From Burkholderiales bacterium UBA954 (GTDB lineage Bacteria > Pseudomonadota > Gammaproteobacteria > Burkholderiales > Burkholderiaceae_A): 27,031 bases of DNA. The stretch lies in the NCBI GenBank assembly GCA_002293155.1, contig DBCQ01000024.1:39219-66249 (forward strand). Reading direction: 5' to 3'. The notes under the pieces were generated by a model. It ran no database searches and was not told where the DNA came from. It saw nothing but the letters and a program-made list of their open reading frames with translations. How positions within the stretch are numbered: the first letter of the stretch is position 1; every line of letters starts with the position of its first letter. The position numbers and the translations under genes were made by a program. Positions 8,727-17,482 of the stretch are shown here, piece after piece.

Positions 8727-10178
8727 TCAAAGACCGGCAATTGTGACGTATTTGATTTCAAGGTACTCCTCAATTCCGTACTTGGAGCCCTCCCTGCCGA
8801 GACCGGACTGCTTAATTCCGCCAAAGGGCGCCACCTCATTGGAGAAATTCCCAGCATTTACCGAGACGATCCCCGCCTCTAGGGCCTCCGCTACACGAAA
8901 TACGCGGCCGACATCTCGGGAATAGAAATAGGCGGCAAGACCAAACTCGGTGTTGTTGGCGAGCCCAATAACCTCAGCCTCTGTCTTAAAACGAAAAAGG
9001 GGTGCGACTGGCCCGAAAGTCTCCTCGCGGGAGACCAGCATCGAAGGCTGCACCTCAGTCATCACCGTAGGCTCAAAAAATAAGCCGCCTAGGGCATGGG
9101 GCTTGCCCCCTACGAGAATCTTGGCACCCCCAGAGACTGCATCAGCCACGTGCGCTTTCACCTTTTCAAGGGCCGCCTTTTCAATTAAGGGGCCGATCTG
9201 AACGCCTGACTGGGTACCCGGCCCGACTCGAAGCTCAGTTACTTTCTCGGCAAGCTTACGCGCAAACTCATCGTAGACACCATCCTGAACATAAATCCGA
9301 TTTGCGCAGACACAGGTCTGTCCAGCATTTCTATATTTTGAAGCCATCGCGCCTTCAACTGCAGCATCCACGTCAGCATCATCAAAGACCACGAACGGAG
9401 CGTTACCGCCGAGCTCAAGCGACAGCTTTTTGATCGAGTCAGCTGATTGTCGAAGAAGAATTCGGCCAACCTCGGTTGATCCCGTAAAGGAAACCTTTCG
9501 AACACGAGTGTCCTCACAAAGTACCCGACCAATCTCGGGGGCGGCATTGGCATCCCCTACAACAACATTAAATACCCCGGGAGGAATTCCGGCTCTCTGG
9601 GCTAATTCGGCAAGAGCCAGAGCACTAAGCGGTGTCGACTCTGCCGGCTTAACAACAACAGTGCATCCTGCGGCGATAGCGGGCGCACACTTACGCGTAA
9701 TCATCGCCATCGGAAAATTCCAAGGAGTAATCGCAGCGGCGACCCCGATGGGCTCTTTAAATACCAGAAGCTTTCTGCCCGCAACAGGGGAAGAAATGAC
9801 ATCGCCGTAAATTCGCTTGGCCTCCTCTGCGAACCACTCAACAAATGAGGCCCCATAGAGCACCTCACCTTTTGCTTCGGCAAGCGGCTTACCCTGCTCA
9901 TGCGTCATCAACAAAGCAAGGCGATCAGACTCCGCGAGAATCAGACTAAACCAATCCTTTAGGCGCTGACTACGCTCACGCGATGTCGCGGCCCGCCATG
10001 CGGGCAAGGCGGCATGCGCCGAGGCAACAGCCGCGAGCGCATCCTCTCGGCCCATATTGGCAACCATTGCGATCGTCTCGCCGTTGGCAGGATTAGACAC
10101 CGCAAACTCGGCACCGGATAAAGCATCCACCCAGTTGCCATTGATAAAGCCGCGCGTACGAACTGATTGACTCTGCAT
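8727..10178 (-). CDS. gabD: NAD(P)-dependent aldehyde dehydrogenase, GabD-like
   Basis: This is a 483-residue aldehyde dehydrogenase, closest in look to succinate-semialdehyde dehydrogenase, which oxidises succinate semialdehyde to succinate. The visible motifs are TPWNFP at 151-156, KPAES at 177-181 (this Lys/Ser arrangement is usual for NADP-using members), the general base Glu255 in LELGG, the catalytic Cys289 in GQTC, and a C-terminal PFGGIKQSGLGREGS block typical of GabD. It is 82 nt downstream of mmsA on the same strand, behind a TauE/SafE permease gene. Related enzymes act on glutarate, sulfolactaldehyde or other semialdehydes, so the substrate is not certain. The family call is firm; the symbol is tentative. 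Confidence 0.88.
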   Translation of the reverse strand: MQSQSVRTRGFINGNWVDALSGAEFAVSNPANGETIAMVANMGREDALAAVASAHAALPAWRAATSRERSQRLKDWFSLILAESDRLALLMTHEQGKPLAEAKGEVLYGASFVEWFAEEAKRIYGDVISSPVAGRKLLVFKEPIGVAAAITPWNFPMAMITRKCAPAIAAGCTVVVKPAESTPLSALALAELAQRAGIPPGVFNVVVGDANAAPEIGRVLCEDTRVRKVSFTGSTEVGRILLRQSADSIKKLSLELGGNAPFVVFDDADVDAAVEGAMASKYRNAGQTCVCANRIYVQDGVYDEFARKLAEKVTELRVGPGTQSGVQIGPLIEKAALEKVKAHVADAVSGGAKILVGGKPHALGGLFFEPTVMTEVQPSMLVSREETFGPVAPLFRFKTEAEVIGLANNTEFGLAAYFYSRDVGRVFRVAEALEAGIVSVNAGNFSNEVAPFGGIKQSGLGREGSKYGIEEYLEIKYVTIAGL

Positions 10179-10260
10179 AAATTGATTTCTCTAAAGAAAA
10201 GACTTCCAATTAGTGAGCGCTCTGCATTTAAAGCAAAGGGACAGAAATTCTCACAACCAT

Positions 10261-11781
10261 TTACTTCATTGTGGGCATTACAAACTCTGCGCCAGAGCGA
10301 ATCCCCTTCGGCCAACGCTGGGTCACCGCCTTATAGCGGGTATAAAACCGAACACCCTCTGGCCCATGAATGTGATGATCCCCAAAGAGAGAATCTTTCC
10401 AACCGCCAAACGAATGAAAGGCCATCGGTACAGGGATAGGAACATTAATTCCCACCATTCCAACCTGAATCCTGGACGCAAACTCTCGCGCGCTATCTCC
10501 GTCACGCGTAAATAACGCAACACCATTGGCAAACGCATGCCCATGAATGAGGCCCAGCGCCTCTTCAAAATTCGCTACGCGAACCACGCTTAGAACCGGA
10601 CCAAAGATCTCTTCACGATAAATCTCCATCTCTGGCCGAACATGATCAAACAAACAGGGGCCAATATAAAAACCTTTTTCATGGCCCGAAACCTTAAGAT
10701 CACGTCCATCAAGCACAAGTTTTGCGCCCGACCGAACGCCACTATCGACATAGCCTCGAATCTTCTCCAGATGCGCCGCACTCACCACAGGGCCCATCTC
10801 AGCCCCCTTTGCATCACCCGGCGCAACACGAATCGCCTTTGCCTTTTGTACGACCTTCTGAACAAGCGCATCCGCCACCGCGCCTACAGCAACCGCCACC
10901 GAGATCGCCATACAACGCTCACCTGCCGAGCCATAAGCAGCCCCAATGAGTGCATCAACGGCCTGATCAAGGTCGGCATCCGGCATCACAACCAGATGAT
11001 TCTTTGCACCGCCGAGCGCCTGCACACGCTTGCCATTCTTGTTTGCGGTCTCGTGAATAATCTTCGCAATTGGTGTCGAGCCCACAAAACTTACCGCAGC
11101 CACCCGTGGATGAGCCAATAACGCATCAACCGCCTCTTTATCCCCCTGAATGACATTGAACACACCGTCTGGCAATCCTGACTCTTTCAATCCCTTTGCA
11201 ACCATCAACGACGGCGTTGGGTCACGCTCTGAGGGTTTCAAAATAAATGTGTTCCCGCAGGCGATCGCCACGGGATACATCCAGCACGGAACCATCACAG
11301 GGAAATTAAAGGGTGTGATGCCAACACAAACCCCAACCGCCTGTCGCATGCTCCAGGCGTCGATTCCACTACCCACCTGTTCCGTGTACTCACCCTTCAA
11401 TAGGTGTGGAATTCCACAGGCAAACTCCACAACCTCAAGGCCACGCTGAACCTCGCCCTTAGCGTCATCAAATGTCTTCCCATGCTCCGCTGTAATCGCC
11501 ATGGCAAGCGCATCTGTATTGCGCTCCATCCAATCCTTAAACGCAAACAATACCCGCGCCCGTTTGATCGGCGGTGTGGCCGCCCATGCCGGAAAGGCCT
11601 TTGCGGCACTCTCGACCGCACGACTGACCTCTCCAGCGGACGACAATACAACCTCTCGAGCCACTGCCCCAGTCGCCGGATTAAATACTGCAGCGACCCG
11701 GCCCGAGGCAGACCCCACCAAGGCGCCATCAATCCAATTACCGATAAGCGATTGGGCTAAAAAGTTTTCAGATGCATTCAT
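10261..11781 (-). CDS. mmsA: Methylmalonate-semialdehyde dehydrogenase (CoA-acylating)
   Basis: This is a 506-residue ALDH6-type enzyme that converts methylmalonate semialdehyde or malonate semialdehyde, with CoA and NAD+, into propionyl-CoA or acetyl-CoA (valine, beta-alanine, pyrimidine or inositol breakdown). The catalytic cysteine is Cys290 in GERCMA. The motif LGGAKNH (256-262) has Asn where ordinary aldehyde dehydrogenases have the general-base Glu, the hallmark of the CoA-dependent family. TPFNFP is at 156-161 and the C-terminus carries the usual [11 protein letters not shown]. Its ATG overlaps the permease stop as ATGA (11778-11781), so the two are very probably one operon. There is no valine-pathway partner in the window. 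Confidence 0.93.
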   Translation of the reverse strand: MNASENFLAQSLIGNWIDGALVGSASGRVAAVFNPATGAVAREVVLSSAGEVSRAVESAAKAFPAWAATPPIKRARVLFAFKDWMERNTDALAMAITAEHGKTFDDAKGEVQRGLEVVEFACGIPHLLKGEYTEQVGSGIDAWSMRQAVGVCVGITPFNFPVMVPCWMYPVAIACGNTFILKPSERDPTPSLMVAKGLKESGLPDGVFNVIQGDKEAVDALLAHPRVAAVSFVGSTPIAKIIHETANKNGKRVQALGGAKNHLVVMPDADLDQAVDALIGAAYGSAGERCMAISVAVAVGAVADALVQKVVQKAKAIRVAPGDAKGAEMGPVVSAAHLEKIRGYVDSGVRSGAKLVLDGRDLKVSGHEKGFYIGPCLFDHVRPEMEIYREEIFGPVLSVVRVANFEEALGLIHGHAFANGVALFTRDGDSAREFASRIQVGMVGINVPIPVPMAFHSFGGWKDSLFGDHHIHGPEGVRFYTRYKAVTQRWPKGIRSGAEFVMPTMK

Positions 11782-12590
11782 GACAACATCTCCAAGGTGC
11801 CATAGGCCATTCTCAGAATGAGAGCGGCCAATAGAATTAAAAAGAATTTACGAACAAACTGACTGCCTTTTTTCACTGCCAAGTGGGCACCCAACACTGC
11901 GCCGATGACATTGCAAAACGCCATCGCCAACGCCGCCTGAATAAAAAATGCGCCGACCGGAAGAAAAAACGCCAGTGCTGCAAAGTTGGTCATCAGATTT
12001 ACGACCTTGCTCGATGCTGACGCATGAAGGAAATCATAACCAAAGAAACGCACAAATATGAAGATAAAAAAAGCGCCTGTTCCCGGGCCGAAGAATCCAT
12101 CATAAAAACCCAGCACGGCACCGGCAAAAAACCCTAACAGCCGCTCCCGAGCCACCGATAATTTTGGGGCGTGAAAAGACCCCATTTCCTTTTTCTTTAA
12201 CGTCACCGCGGCAACACTGATTAAAAGAACCAGTACCAGGGGCTGGGCCAGCTCTCGGGGTAATAGGCTAACCACGGCAGCCCCGAGCCAGCCAAATATG
12301 GCCGCCCCAACGAGAGCCGGTAAGACCGCATTCCAAGGCAGTTTTACCGCCCGCACATAGCGACTTGCCGCAATTAAAGTGCCCGAAATCGACGCGATTT
12401 TGTTGGTACCAAAGAGAGTCGCTGCCGAGGCCTGGGGAACAAACGAAAATAAGGCAGGAATCTGAACAAGGCCGCCGCCGCCCACCACGGCATCAACAAA
12501 TCCCGCTGCTAGCGCAAAGCCGCCTAAGATCAGCAGCACTTCGAGCGGCGGCCCACCGGTCTGCCCAAGGCTAAGAATTTCTGAAATCAT
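11778..12590 (-). CDS. TauE/SafE (TSUP) family membrane transporter
   Basis: This is a 270-residue polytopic membrane protein of the sulfite exporter TauE/SafE family, with about eight hydrophobic segments and the glycine-rich [15 protein letters not shown] motif near the N-terminus, repeated in weaker form in the second half ([14 protein letters not shown]). Known members move sulfite, sulfoacetate or other small organic acids; the substrate here cannot be read from the sequence. I start it at the ATG at 12590, which has AGG 7 nt upstream and gives the usual short N-terminus. A GTG at 12641 is also open but would add a hydrophobic extension and reach close to pdxA. Its stop overlaps the mmsA ATG, so its cargo may be a substrate or product of the two dehydrogenases. 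Confidence 0.88.
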   Translation of the reverse strand: MISEILSLGQTGGPPLEVLLILGGFALAAGFVDAVVGGGGLVQIPALFSFVPQASAATLFGTNKIASISGTLIAASRYVRAVKLPWNAVLPALVGAAIFGWLGAAVVSLLPRELAQPLVLVLLISVAAVTLKKKEMGSFHAPKLSVARERLLGFFAGAVLGFYDGFFGPGTGAFFIFIFVRFFGYDFLHASASSKVVNLMTNFAALAFFLPVGAFFIQAALAMAFCNVIGAVLGAHLAVKKGSQFVRKFFLILLAALILRMAYGTLEMLS

Positions 12591-12657
12591 TAAAAAACCT
12601 AGTAGATCAAACGCAAAAAAGGGGGGAAGGCCCCAAAACACTTGTTAGCATCGCGCC

Positions 12658-13644
12658 ATGAAGCCTCTCATTGTGACATCCGGTGACCCCGCGGGCATTG
12701 GGCCTGAAATCGTCATCAAGGCGGTGAATGCCTGGCACTCCCTTGGCAAGGCCCAGAGACCATTGCTGGTGTCCGGAGACCCCGAATGGTTTGAAACACT
12801 GGGTAAAAAGTTGTCAATCACCACCAAAAACGTTTCTTTTATACCTATTTCATGGGATAAGACCGATATAAAATTAGGTCAGGTGGGAAAAAGCTCTGGT
12901 CAGGCGGGTTTCGAGTCGATCCGGGCGGCCGTAAGCCGCTGTATGCATAATGAGGCCTGCGGGATTGTCACCGCCCCGATTAACAAAACGGCTCTGTCTC
13001 TAGCCGGCCACTCATGGCCGGGCCACACCGAAATGCTTGCCGATCTTGCGAGCCCCTCGGCGCCGCCCGCAGTGCGCATGATGCTTGTAAATCCCGATCT
13101 TCGTGTCGTGCTCAACAGCGTACACGTCGCCCTAAAAGACATGATCGACGCCCTAAGCACAGAGGGCCTACTTCAAACGATTCTATTGACCGAGCAGGCC
13201 TGTAAACAGCTCGGTGTTCCCAGACCCCGAATAGCGGTCGCGGGCCTCAATCCCCACGCCGGCGAATCCGGGCTATTCGGTTCTGAGGACATAGACATCA
13301 TCGCCCCTGCCATAACAAAGGCCCAATCCTTCGGTGTGGAGGTCAGCGGGCCCTGGCCAGGCGACACGATCTTTATGCGCGCCAAAAACCATCGTGATTT
13401 TGATGTCGTAATTGCGCAGTATCACGACCAGGGTCTAATTCCCATCAAGTACTTAGGCATCGATCAGGGCGTCAACATCACCCTCGGCCTGCCGTTCATT
13501 CGCACAAGCGTCGATCACGGAACGGCCTTCGATATCGCAGGGAAAAACATCGCCAGCCCGGACTCTCTACTCGCGGCGATTGCGCTCGCTGATCGCTTAG
13601 CGAGCCAGAGTGAACACCCAAACCAGCCTTTAATCAATCACTAG
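12658..13644 (+). CDS. pdxA: 4-hydroxythreonine-4-phosphate dehydrogenase PdxA
   Basis: This is the 328-residue enzyme of pyridoxal 5'-phosphate synthesis that oxidises 4-phosphohydroxy-L-threonine with NAD+. It opens with the family signature [12 protein letters not shown] (residues 7-18). The three metal-binding histidines are visible as His156 (NSVHVALK), His200 (NPHAGE) and His256 (YHDQG), with the same spacing as in E. coli PdxA. The length is normal. No ribosome binding site is visible before the ATG. A weak TAGCAT at 12646-12651 sits at -10 distance from the ATG, so a leaderless message is possible but unproven. Its TAG stop shares CTAG with the stop of the convergent pckG. It is not beside surA and rsmA, its usual neighbours in many proteobacteria. 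Confidence 0.95.
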   Translation: MKPLIVTSGDPAGIGPEIVIKAVNAWHSLGKAQRPLLVSGDPEWFETLGKKLSITTKNVSFIPISWDKTDIKLGQVGKSSGQAGFESIRAAVSRCMHNEACGIVTAPINKTALSLAGHSWPGHTEMLADLASPSAPPAVRMMLVNPDLRVVLNSVHVALKDMIDALSTEGLLQTILLTEQACKQLGVPRPRIAVAGLNPHAGESGLFGSEDIDIIAPAITKAQSFGVEVSGPWPGDTIFMRAKNHRDFDVVIAQYHDQGLIPIKYLGIDQGVNITLGLPFIRTSVDHGTAFDIAGKNIASPDSLLAAIALADRLASQSEHPNQPLINH

Positions 13645-15506
13645 GCCGCCAAGCGGTTCTCTAACCGAGACTCGAGAGCGGCCTTAGTTTCCACTAAGGC
13701 ACCTGGCAGCCCGTGATTAAGCTTTTGAAAGAGTTCCGCGTGGAGCTTAAACTCCTCGAGCCATGCGTCCCGATCAATCGATGTAATGGTTGCAAACTCT
13801 TTTTCTGAAAAGTCTAGGCCAGCCCAATCAAGGTCCTCATAACGCGGCGTGACACCAAACACATGTTCACAGCCCCCTGCCCGGTTCTCGATTCGCTCAA
13901 GCATCCACTTCAGCACACGGGCATTTTCACCAAATCCAGGCCAGACAAACTTTCCGCCCTCGTCTGTTCGAAACCAGTTCACACAATATATTTTCGGCAG
14001 CTTCGCGCCCGTGCGGCCTAACTTTTCGCCCAAATCTAGCCAGTGCTCAAAATACTCGGCCATGTTGTAGCCACAAAATGGAAGCATCGCAAACGGATCA
14101 CGCCGCACAACGCCCTGCTGACCAGCCGCAGCAGCTGTAGTCTCTGAGCCCATCGTCGCTGCCATATAGACGCCCTCTTGCCAGTTGCGGGCCTCTGTTA
14201 CCAACGGCACAGTGGTGGAGCGGCGCCCACCAAAGATGAACGCATCAATTGCTACGCCCTGAGGGTTATCCCACTCATCATCCACCACTGGGTTTTGAAT
14301 TGAAGCAACTGTAAACCGTGCATTGGGATGCGCTGCTTTTCTTCCCTCTGCCTTGCCAATCTCTGGAGTCCAGTCTTTCCCTTGCCAGTCCATACAGTGG
14401 GCAGGCGGCTTTTCTGTCATTCCCTCCCACCAGACATCACCATCATCGGTAAGCGCAACGTTCGTAAAGATGACATTCTTTTTTAACGTCGCCATACAGT
14501 TGTAGTTTGTTTTCTCATTGGTACCCGGTGCCACCCCGAAGTATCCGTACTCTGGGTTGATGGCCCGAAGCCTTCCCTGCGCATCTGGTTTTACCCAAGC
14601 GATATCGTCTCCTATCGTAGTGATTTTCCAGGCCCCGTTATCGAGACCCTTAGGAGGAATCAGCATTGCAAAATTTGTTTTACCGCATGCGGAAGGAAAC
14701 GCCGCCGCGACATGGTATTTCTTTCCCCAAGGCGCCTGGACACCGAGAATCAACATATGTTCTGCAAACCAACCGGGATTAGAGCCGTGGGACTGTTGAC
14801 GGCCCATTGTCGAGGCGATTCTCAAGGCAAAACATTTTTTACCTAGGAGCGCATTCCCACCATAGCCCGAACCATAGGACCAAATTTCTTGGGTTGCCGG
14901 GAAGTGCACGATGTACTTTTTGTCGTTGCAAGGCCAGGCCACATCCTGCTCACCGATGGACAGGGGCTTGCCGACCGTGTGTACGCAAGGCACAAAAGCC
15001 CCGTGGGAGCCCAATACATCGTAGACCGCCTTGCCCATTCGGGTCATCAAGCGCATGTTCACCACAACATAGGGTGAATCGGATACCTCGACACCGATAT
15101 GTGCAATTGGCGAACCCAAAGGCCCCATCGAGAAGGGAATTACATACATGGTGCGGCCCTGCATACAGCCCTCAAATAGGCCCTCTAGTGTCTGCCGCAT
15201 CTCCTGTGGGGCCACCCAGTTATTTGTTGGCCCCGCATCTTCTTGCTTCTCGGTGCTGATAAAGGTGCGATCTTCAACCCGCGCAACATCCGATGGGTCA
15301 GACCAGGCTAAATACGAATTGGGCCGTTTCGACTCGTTTAATTTTCTGAGGGTCCCCGCCTTAACCATCTGCTCAAAGAGCCGATTTGATTCCTGCTCAG
15401 AACCATCACACCAGACTACCTGAGAGGGTTTGGTTTTGGCAGCAATCTTGGATACCCAGTCAATAAGGCCCTGATGTTGAACATAGCTTGGAACGTTTAT
15501 TGTCAT
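13641..15506 (-). CDS. pckG: Phosphoenolpyruvate carboxykinase (GTP)
   Basis: This is the 621-residue GTP-dependent PEP carboxykinase, which interconverts oxaloacetate and phosphoenolpyruvate plus CO2 at the start of gluconeogenesis. The P-loop of the GTP family, FPSACGKTN, is at residues 270-278 and includes the reactive cysteine Cys274. The substrate-binding block [22 protein letters not shown] and the family [13 protein letters not shown] region ([10 protein letters not shown]) are present. The length matches the family (about 600-620). It ends in a CTAG tetramer shared with pdxA and is divergent from the asparaginase homologue across a 65-nt gap. It is transcribed alone and in the same direction as the replication fork. 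Confidence 0.97.
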   Translation of the reverse strand: MTINVPSYVQHQGLIDWVSKIAAKTKPSQVVWCDGSEQESNRLFEQMVKAGTLRKLNESKRPNSYLAWSDPSDVARVEDRTFISTEKQEDAGPTNNWVAPQEMRQTLEGLFEGCMQGRTMYVIPFSMGPLGSPIAHIGVEVSDSPYVVVNMRLMTRMGKAVYDVLGSHGAFVPCVHTVGKPLSIGEQDVAWPCNDKKYIVHFPATQEIWSYGSGYGGNALLGKKCFALRIASTMGRQQSHGSNPGWFAEHMLILGVQAPWGKKYHVAAAFPSACGKTNFAMLIPPKGLDNGAWKITTIGDDIAWVKPDAQGRLRAINPEYGYFGVAPGTNEKTNYNCMATLKKNVIFTNVALTDDGDVWWEGMTEKPPAHCMDWQGKDWTPEIGKAEGRKAAHPNARFTVASIQNPVVDDEWDNPQGVAIDAFIFGGRRSTTVPLVTEARNWQEGVYMAATMGSETTAAAAGQQGVVRRDPFAMLPFCGYNMAEYFEHWLDLGEKLGRTGAKLPKIYCVNWFRTDEGGKFVWPGFGENARVLKWMLERIENRAGGCEHVFGVTPRYEDLDWAGLDFSEKEFATITSIDRDAWLEEFKLHAELFQKLNHGLPGALVETKAALESRLENRLAA

Positions 15507-15530
15507 TGTGTTTTTCTACAAATCTAAAGG

Positions 15531-15558
15531 TTGTGACACACTCTATCGATTTTAACAT
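15531..15558 (+). promoter_or_regulatory. Possible promoter of the asparaginase-like gene
   Basis: TTGTGA (15531-15536) and TAACAT (15553-15558), 16 nt apart, each match 4 of 6 bases of the sigma70 boxes and stand 14 nt before the ATG at 15572. The same 65-nt gap must also hold the opposite pckG promoter, for which I see no clear boxes. Confidence 0.3.
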
Positions 15559-15571
15559 TCGAGTTTTCTAA

Positions 15572-16090
15572 ATGACCTCTCATGAACCCTTAGTCTTTAT
15601 TAGCTGTGGGGGCACTATTGAAAAAGTTTATCTGCCGAGCAGCGGAACTCTAGGGTTCGATCACTCACGAGTCGAGAAGTGGTTAACTTCCGCTAGGCTC
15701 GCACCGCCTTGGCGCTGCGAGACCTTAATGCTCATCGATAGCCTCGAGATGACCGCCGCCCACCGAGAGGCCTTGGCAGCGCGCATCGCGGAGCTGCCCG
15801 AGCGTCATATCGTTGTGCTTCACGGTACTGACACCATGACTGAGAGCGCGCAGACCCTTATGTTGCGACGCAAGGCCGATCAGGTGATCGTGTTCACCGG
15901 AGCCATGGTTCCCGCGGGCCTGGAAAATTCAGACGCTTTTTTTAATCTCGGCCTGGCCACTTCTGGCGTGCAACTTCTATCACCAGGGGTCTATATCACG
16001 ATGAGCGGCCGTATCTTTGCGGCAGACCAGGCCCAGAAAAACCACGCAGAGGGAACGTTCGAATCTACCAAACCCAACGGCTCCAAATAG
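15572..16090 (+). CDS. Single-domain asparaginase-like protein
   Basis: This 172-residue protein matches only the N-terminal domain of type I/II L-asparaginases. The first active-site motif, GGTIEK, is at residues 13-18 (Thr15). The second, HGTDTMTE, is at 84-91 (Thr86, Asp87). Full asparaginases are about 320-350 residues with a second domain that completes the dimer active site; that domain is absent and the frame ends in a clean TAG. Such short homologues occur as intact genes in other proteobacteria, so this is probably not a broken copy. Whether it hydrolyses asparagine is unknown. It is convergent with mnmE, with a 23-nt gap. Confidence 0.85.
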   Translation: MTSHEPLVFISCGGTIEKVYLPSSGTLGFDHSRVEKWLTSARLAPPWRCETLMLIDSLEMTAAHREALAARIAELPERHIVVLHGTDTMTESAQTLMLRRKADQVIVFTGAMVPAGLENSDAFFNLGLATSGVQLLSPGVYITMSGRIFAADQAQKNHAEGTFESTKPNGSK

Positions 16091-16098
16091 TCAACTTA

Positions 16099-16122
16099 GG
16101 CAAGCCTGAAGGCTCACTTGCC
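16099..16122. terminator. Weak hairpin between convergent genes
   Basis: GGCAAGCC-TGAA-GGCT-CACT-TGCC can fold into an 8-bp stem with one 4-nt bulge in the gap between the asparaginase-like gene and mnmE, reaching into the end of mnmE. There is no T-run on either side, so an intrinsic terminator is only a possibility. Confidence 0.25.
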
Positions 16123-17478
16123 AATACAAAAATTACTAAAAATTTCTCCCAGCAAATCATCGGAAGAGAACTCGCCCGTAATCTCTGATAGAGCGTGCTG
16201 ACAGCGCTGCAGGCTATCGGCAAGCAAATCTAGCGCCTCTACTCGAAGGTGGTCCTGGGCTTGTGCAACACAAACCGCTGCGCGCGCTAAAGCATCAAGC
16301 TGCCGCCCTCGGGCGGAAAAAACTCCGGCGCTCGCATCACCTGCATCACCCGCAAGCCTTAGTAAGGTCTGACGCAAGTCATCAAGGCCCTGCCCTGTCT
16401 TAGCAGAAACCAAAATCCCCTCGACTTTTTTTGATGTGGGCAGGGGCTGGGCAAGGTCCGCCTTATTCAAGACCCGCACAACAGCACCTCTGGCCGAGGG
16501 TCCTAGGATAGCCAAGACCCTTGCTTCAGATTCGGAATCATGGGGTATCTGGCCACTCGCATCGTGAAGGAGCATCACCGCCTGCGCTTGCTCAACTTCC
16601 TTCCAGGTTCGCTCAATACCCATCTGCTCAACGCGCTCTGTTGTATGACGAAGTCCCGCAGTGTCCACAATATGTATCGGCATCCCCTCAATCGTGATTT
16701 CTTCAATAATCCGATCTCTCGTAGTGCCCGCAGTTTCGGTCACAAGGGCGATGTCTTGTTCTGCAAGCGCGTTTAACAGCGATGACTTGCCCACATTAGG
16801 CGGCCCCACCAACACCACACGAAGACCTTCTCGCAGGGCGAGACCGCGTTTGGCGCCCTCTTGAATCTGGCCAAGGCTTGCCTGAATATGCTCAAGCCGC
16901 TCCTTTACTCGCTCACGCCCAATGAATTCAATGTCCTCCTCCGGAAAATCAAGGCAGGCTTCAACACGTAGACGCAGGTCCACCAGTTGTTCTTGAAGGC
17001 GGTGAATCAACTGGCTAAACCTACCCTGCAAAGATGCCAATGCACTCCTTGCAGCACGTTCAGAGCCTGCATTGATTAAGTCGGCTACGGCCTCCGCCTG
17101 AGCCAGATCAAGCTTGTCGTTTAAAAACGCCCGCTGCGTAAACTCGCCAGGTTGCGCAAGTCGAACCTGCCCGCCCAACTCAAGGCCCACTTCAAGACAG
17201 CGCTTTAATAGAAGGCGTTGAACACCTGGGCCGCCATGTCCCTGGAGCTCCAAAACATCTTCGCCCGTGTAGGAATGAGGAGCCGGGAAAAAAATCGCCA
17301 GGCCATCATCAATGGGTTCCCCCGCAGCATCGAGAAAGCTTAAGTGCGTCGCATTGCGGGCCTTCAAACTCCTTGCGCAGACATGCTCCGAAATACCCCG
17401 TGCAGCAGGCCCGGATACCCGAACTACCCCAATGGCCCCCCGGCCAGAGGCTGTTGCGATTGCAACAATCGTATCCAA
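16114..17478 (-). CDS. mnmE: tRNA uridine-5-carboxymethylaminomethyl GTPase MnmE (TrmE)
   Basis: This is a 454-residue GTPase that works with MnmG on the wobble uridine of tRNA. The N-terminal tetrahydrofolate-binding domain begins DTIVAIATASGRG. The G domain follows with GPPNVGKSS (225-233), DTAG (272-275) and NKAD. The protein ends in FCIGK, the conserved C-terminal motif with the essential cysteine. No ATG is available: the TTG at 17478, 4 nt after the yidC stop, gives exactly the family length, while another TTG at 17511 would add 11 residues and overlap yidC. I prefer 17478. It is the last gene of the rpmH-rnpA-yidD-yidC-mnmE run. Confidence 0.95.
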   Translation of the reverse strand: MDTIVAIATASGRGAIGVVRVSGPAARGISEHVCARSLKARNATHLSFLDAAGEPIDDGLAIFFPAPHSYTGEDVLELQGHGGPGVQRLLLKRCLEVGLELGGQVRLAQPGEFTQRAFLNDKLDLAQAEAVADLINAGSERAARSALASLQGRFSQLIHRLQEQLVDLRLRVEACLDFPEEDIEFIGRERVKERLEHIQASLGQIQEGAKRGLALREGLRVVLVGPPNVGKSSLLNALAEQDIALVTETAGTTRDRIIEEITIEGMPIHIVDTAGLRHTTERVEQMGIERTWKEVEQAQAVMLLHDASGQIPHDSESEARVLAILGPSARGAVVRVLNKADLAQPLPTSKKVEGILVSAKTGQGLDDLRQTLLRLAGDAGDASAGVFSARGRQLDALARAAVCVAQAQDHLRVEALDLLADSLQRCQHALSEITGEFSSDDLLGEIFSNFCIGK

Positions 17479-17482
17479 CAGC

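Noticed and set aside
10642..11121. 159-residue open frame on the plus strand opposite mmsA
   Set aside because: It lies wholly inside mmsA, whose catalytic motifs are intact on the other strand. Its product is rich in His, Arg and Cys with no recognisable family, as expected of an antisense shadow.
12591..12641. GTG 12641 as start of the TauE/SafE gene
   Set aside because: No ribosome binding site, and it would add an atypical N-terminal extension; ATG 12590 has AGG at a good distance.
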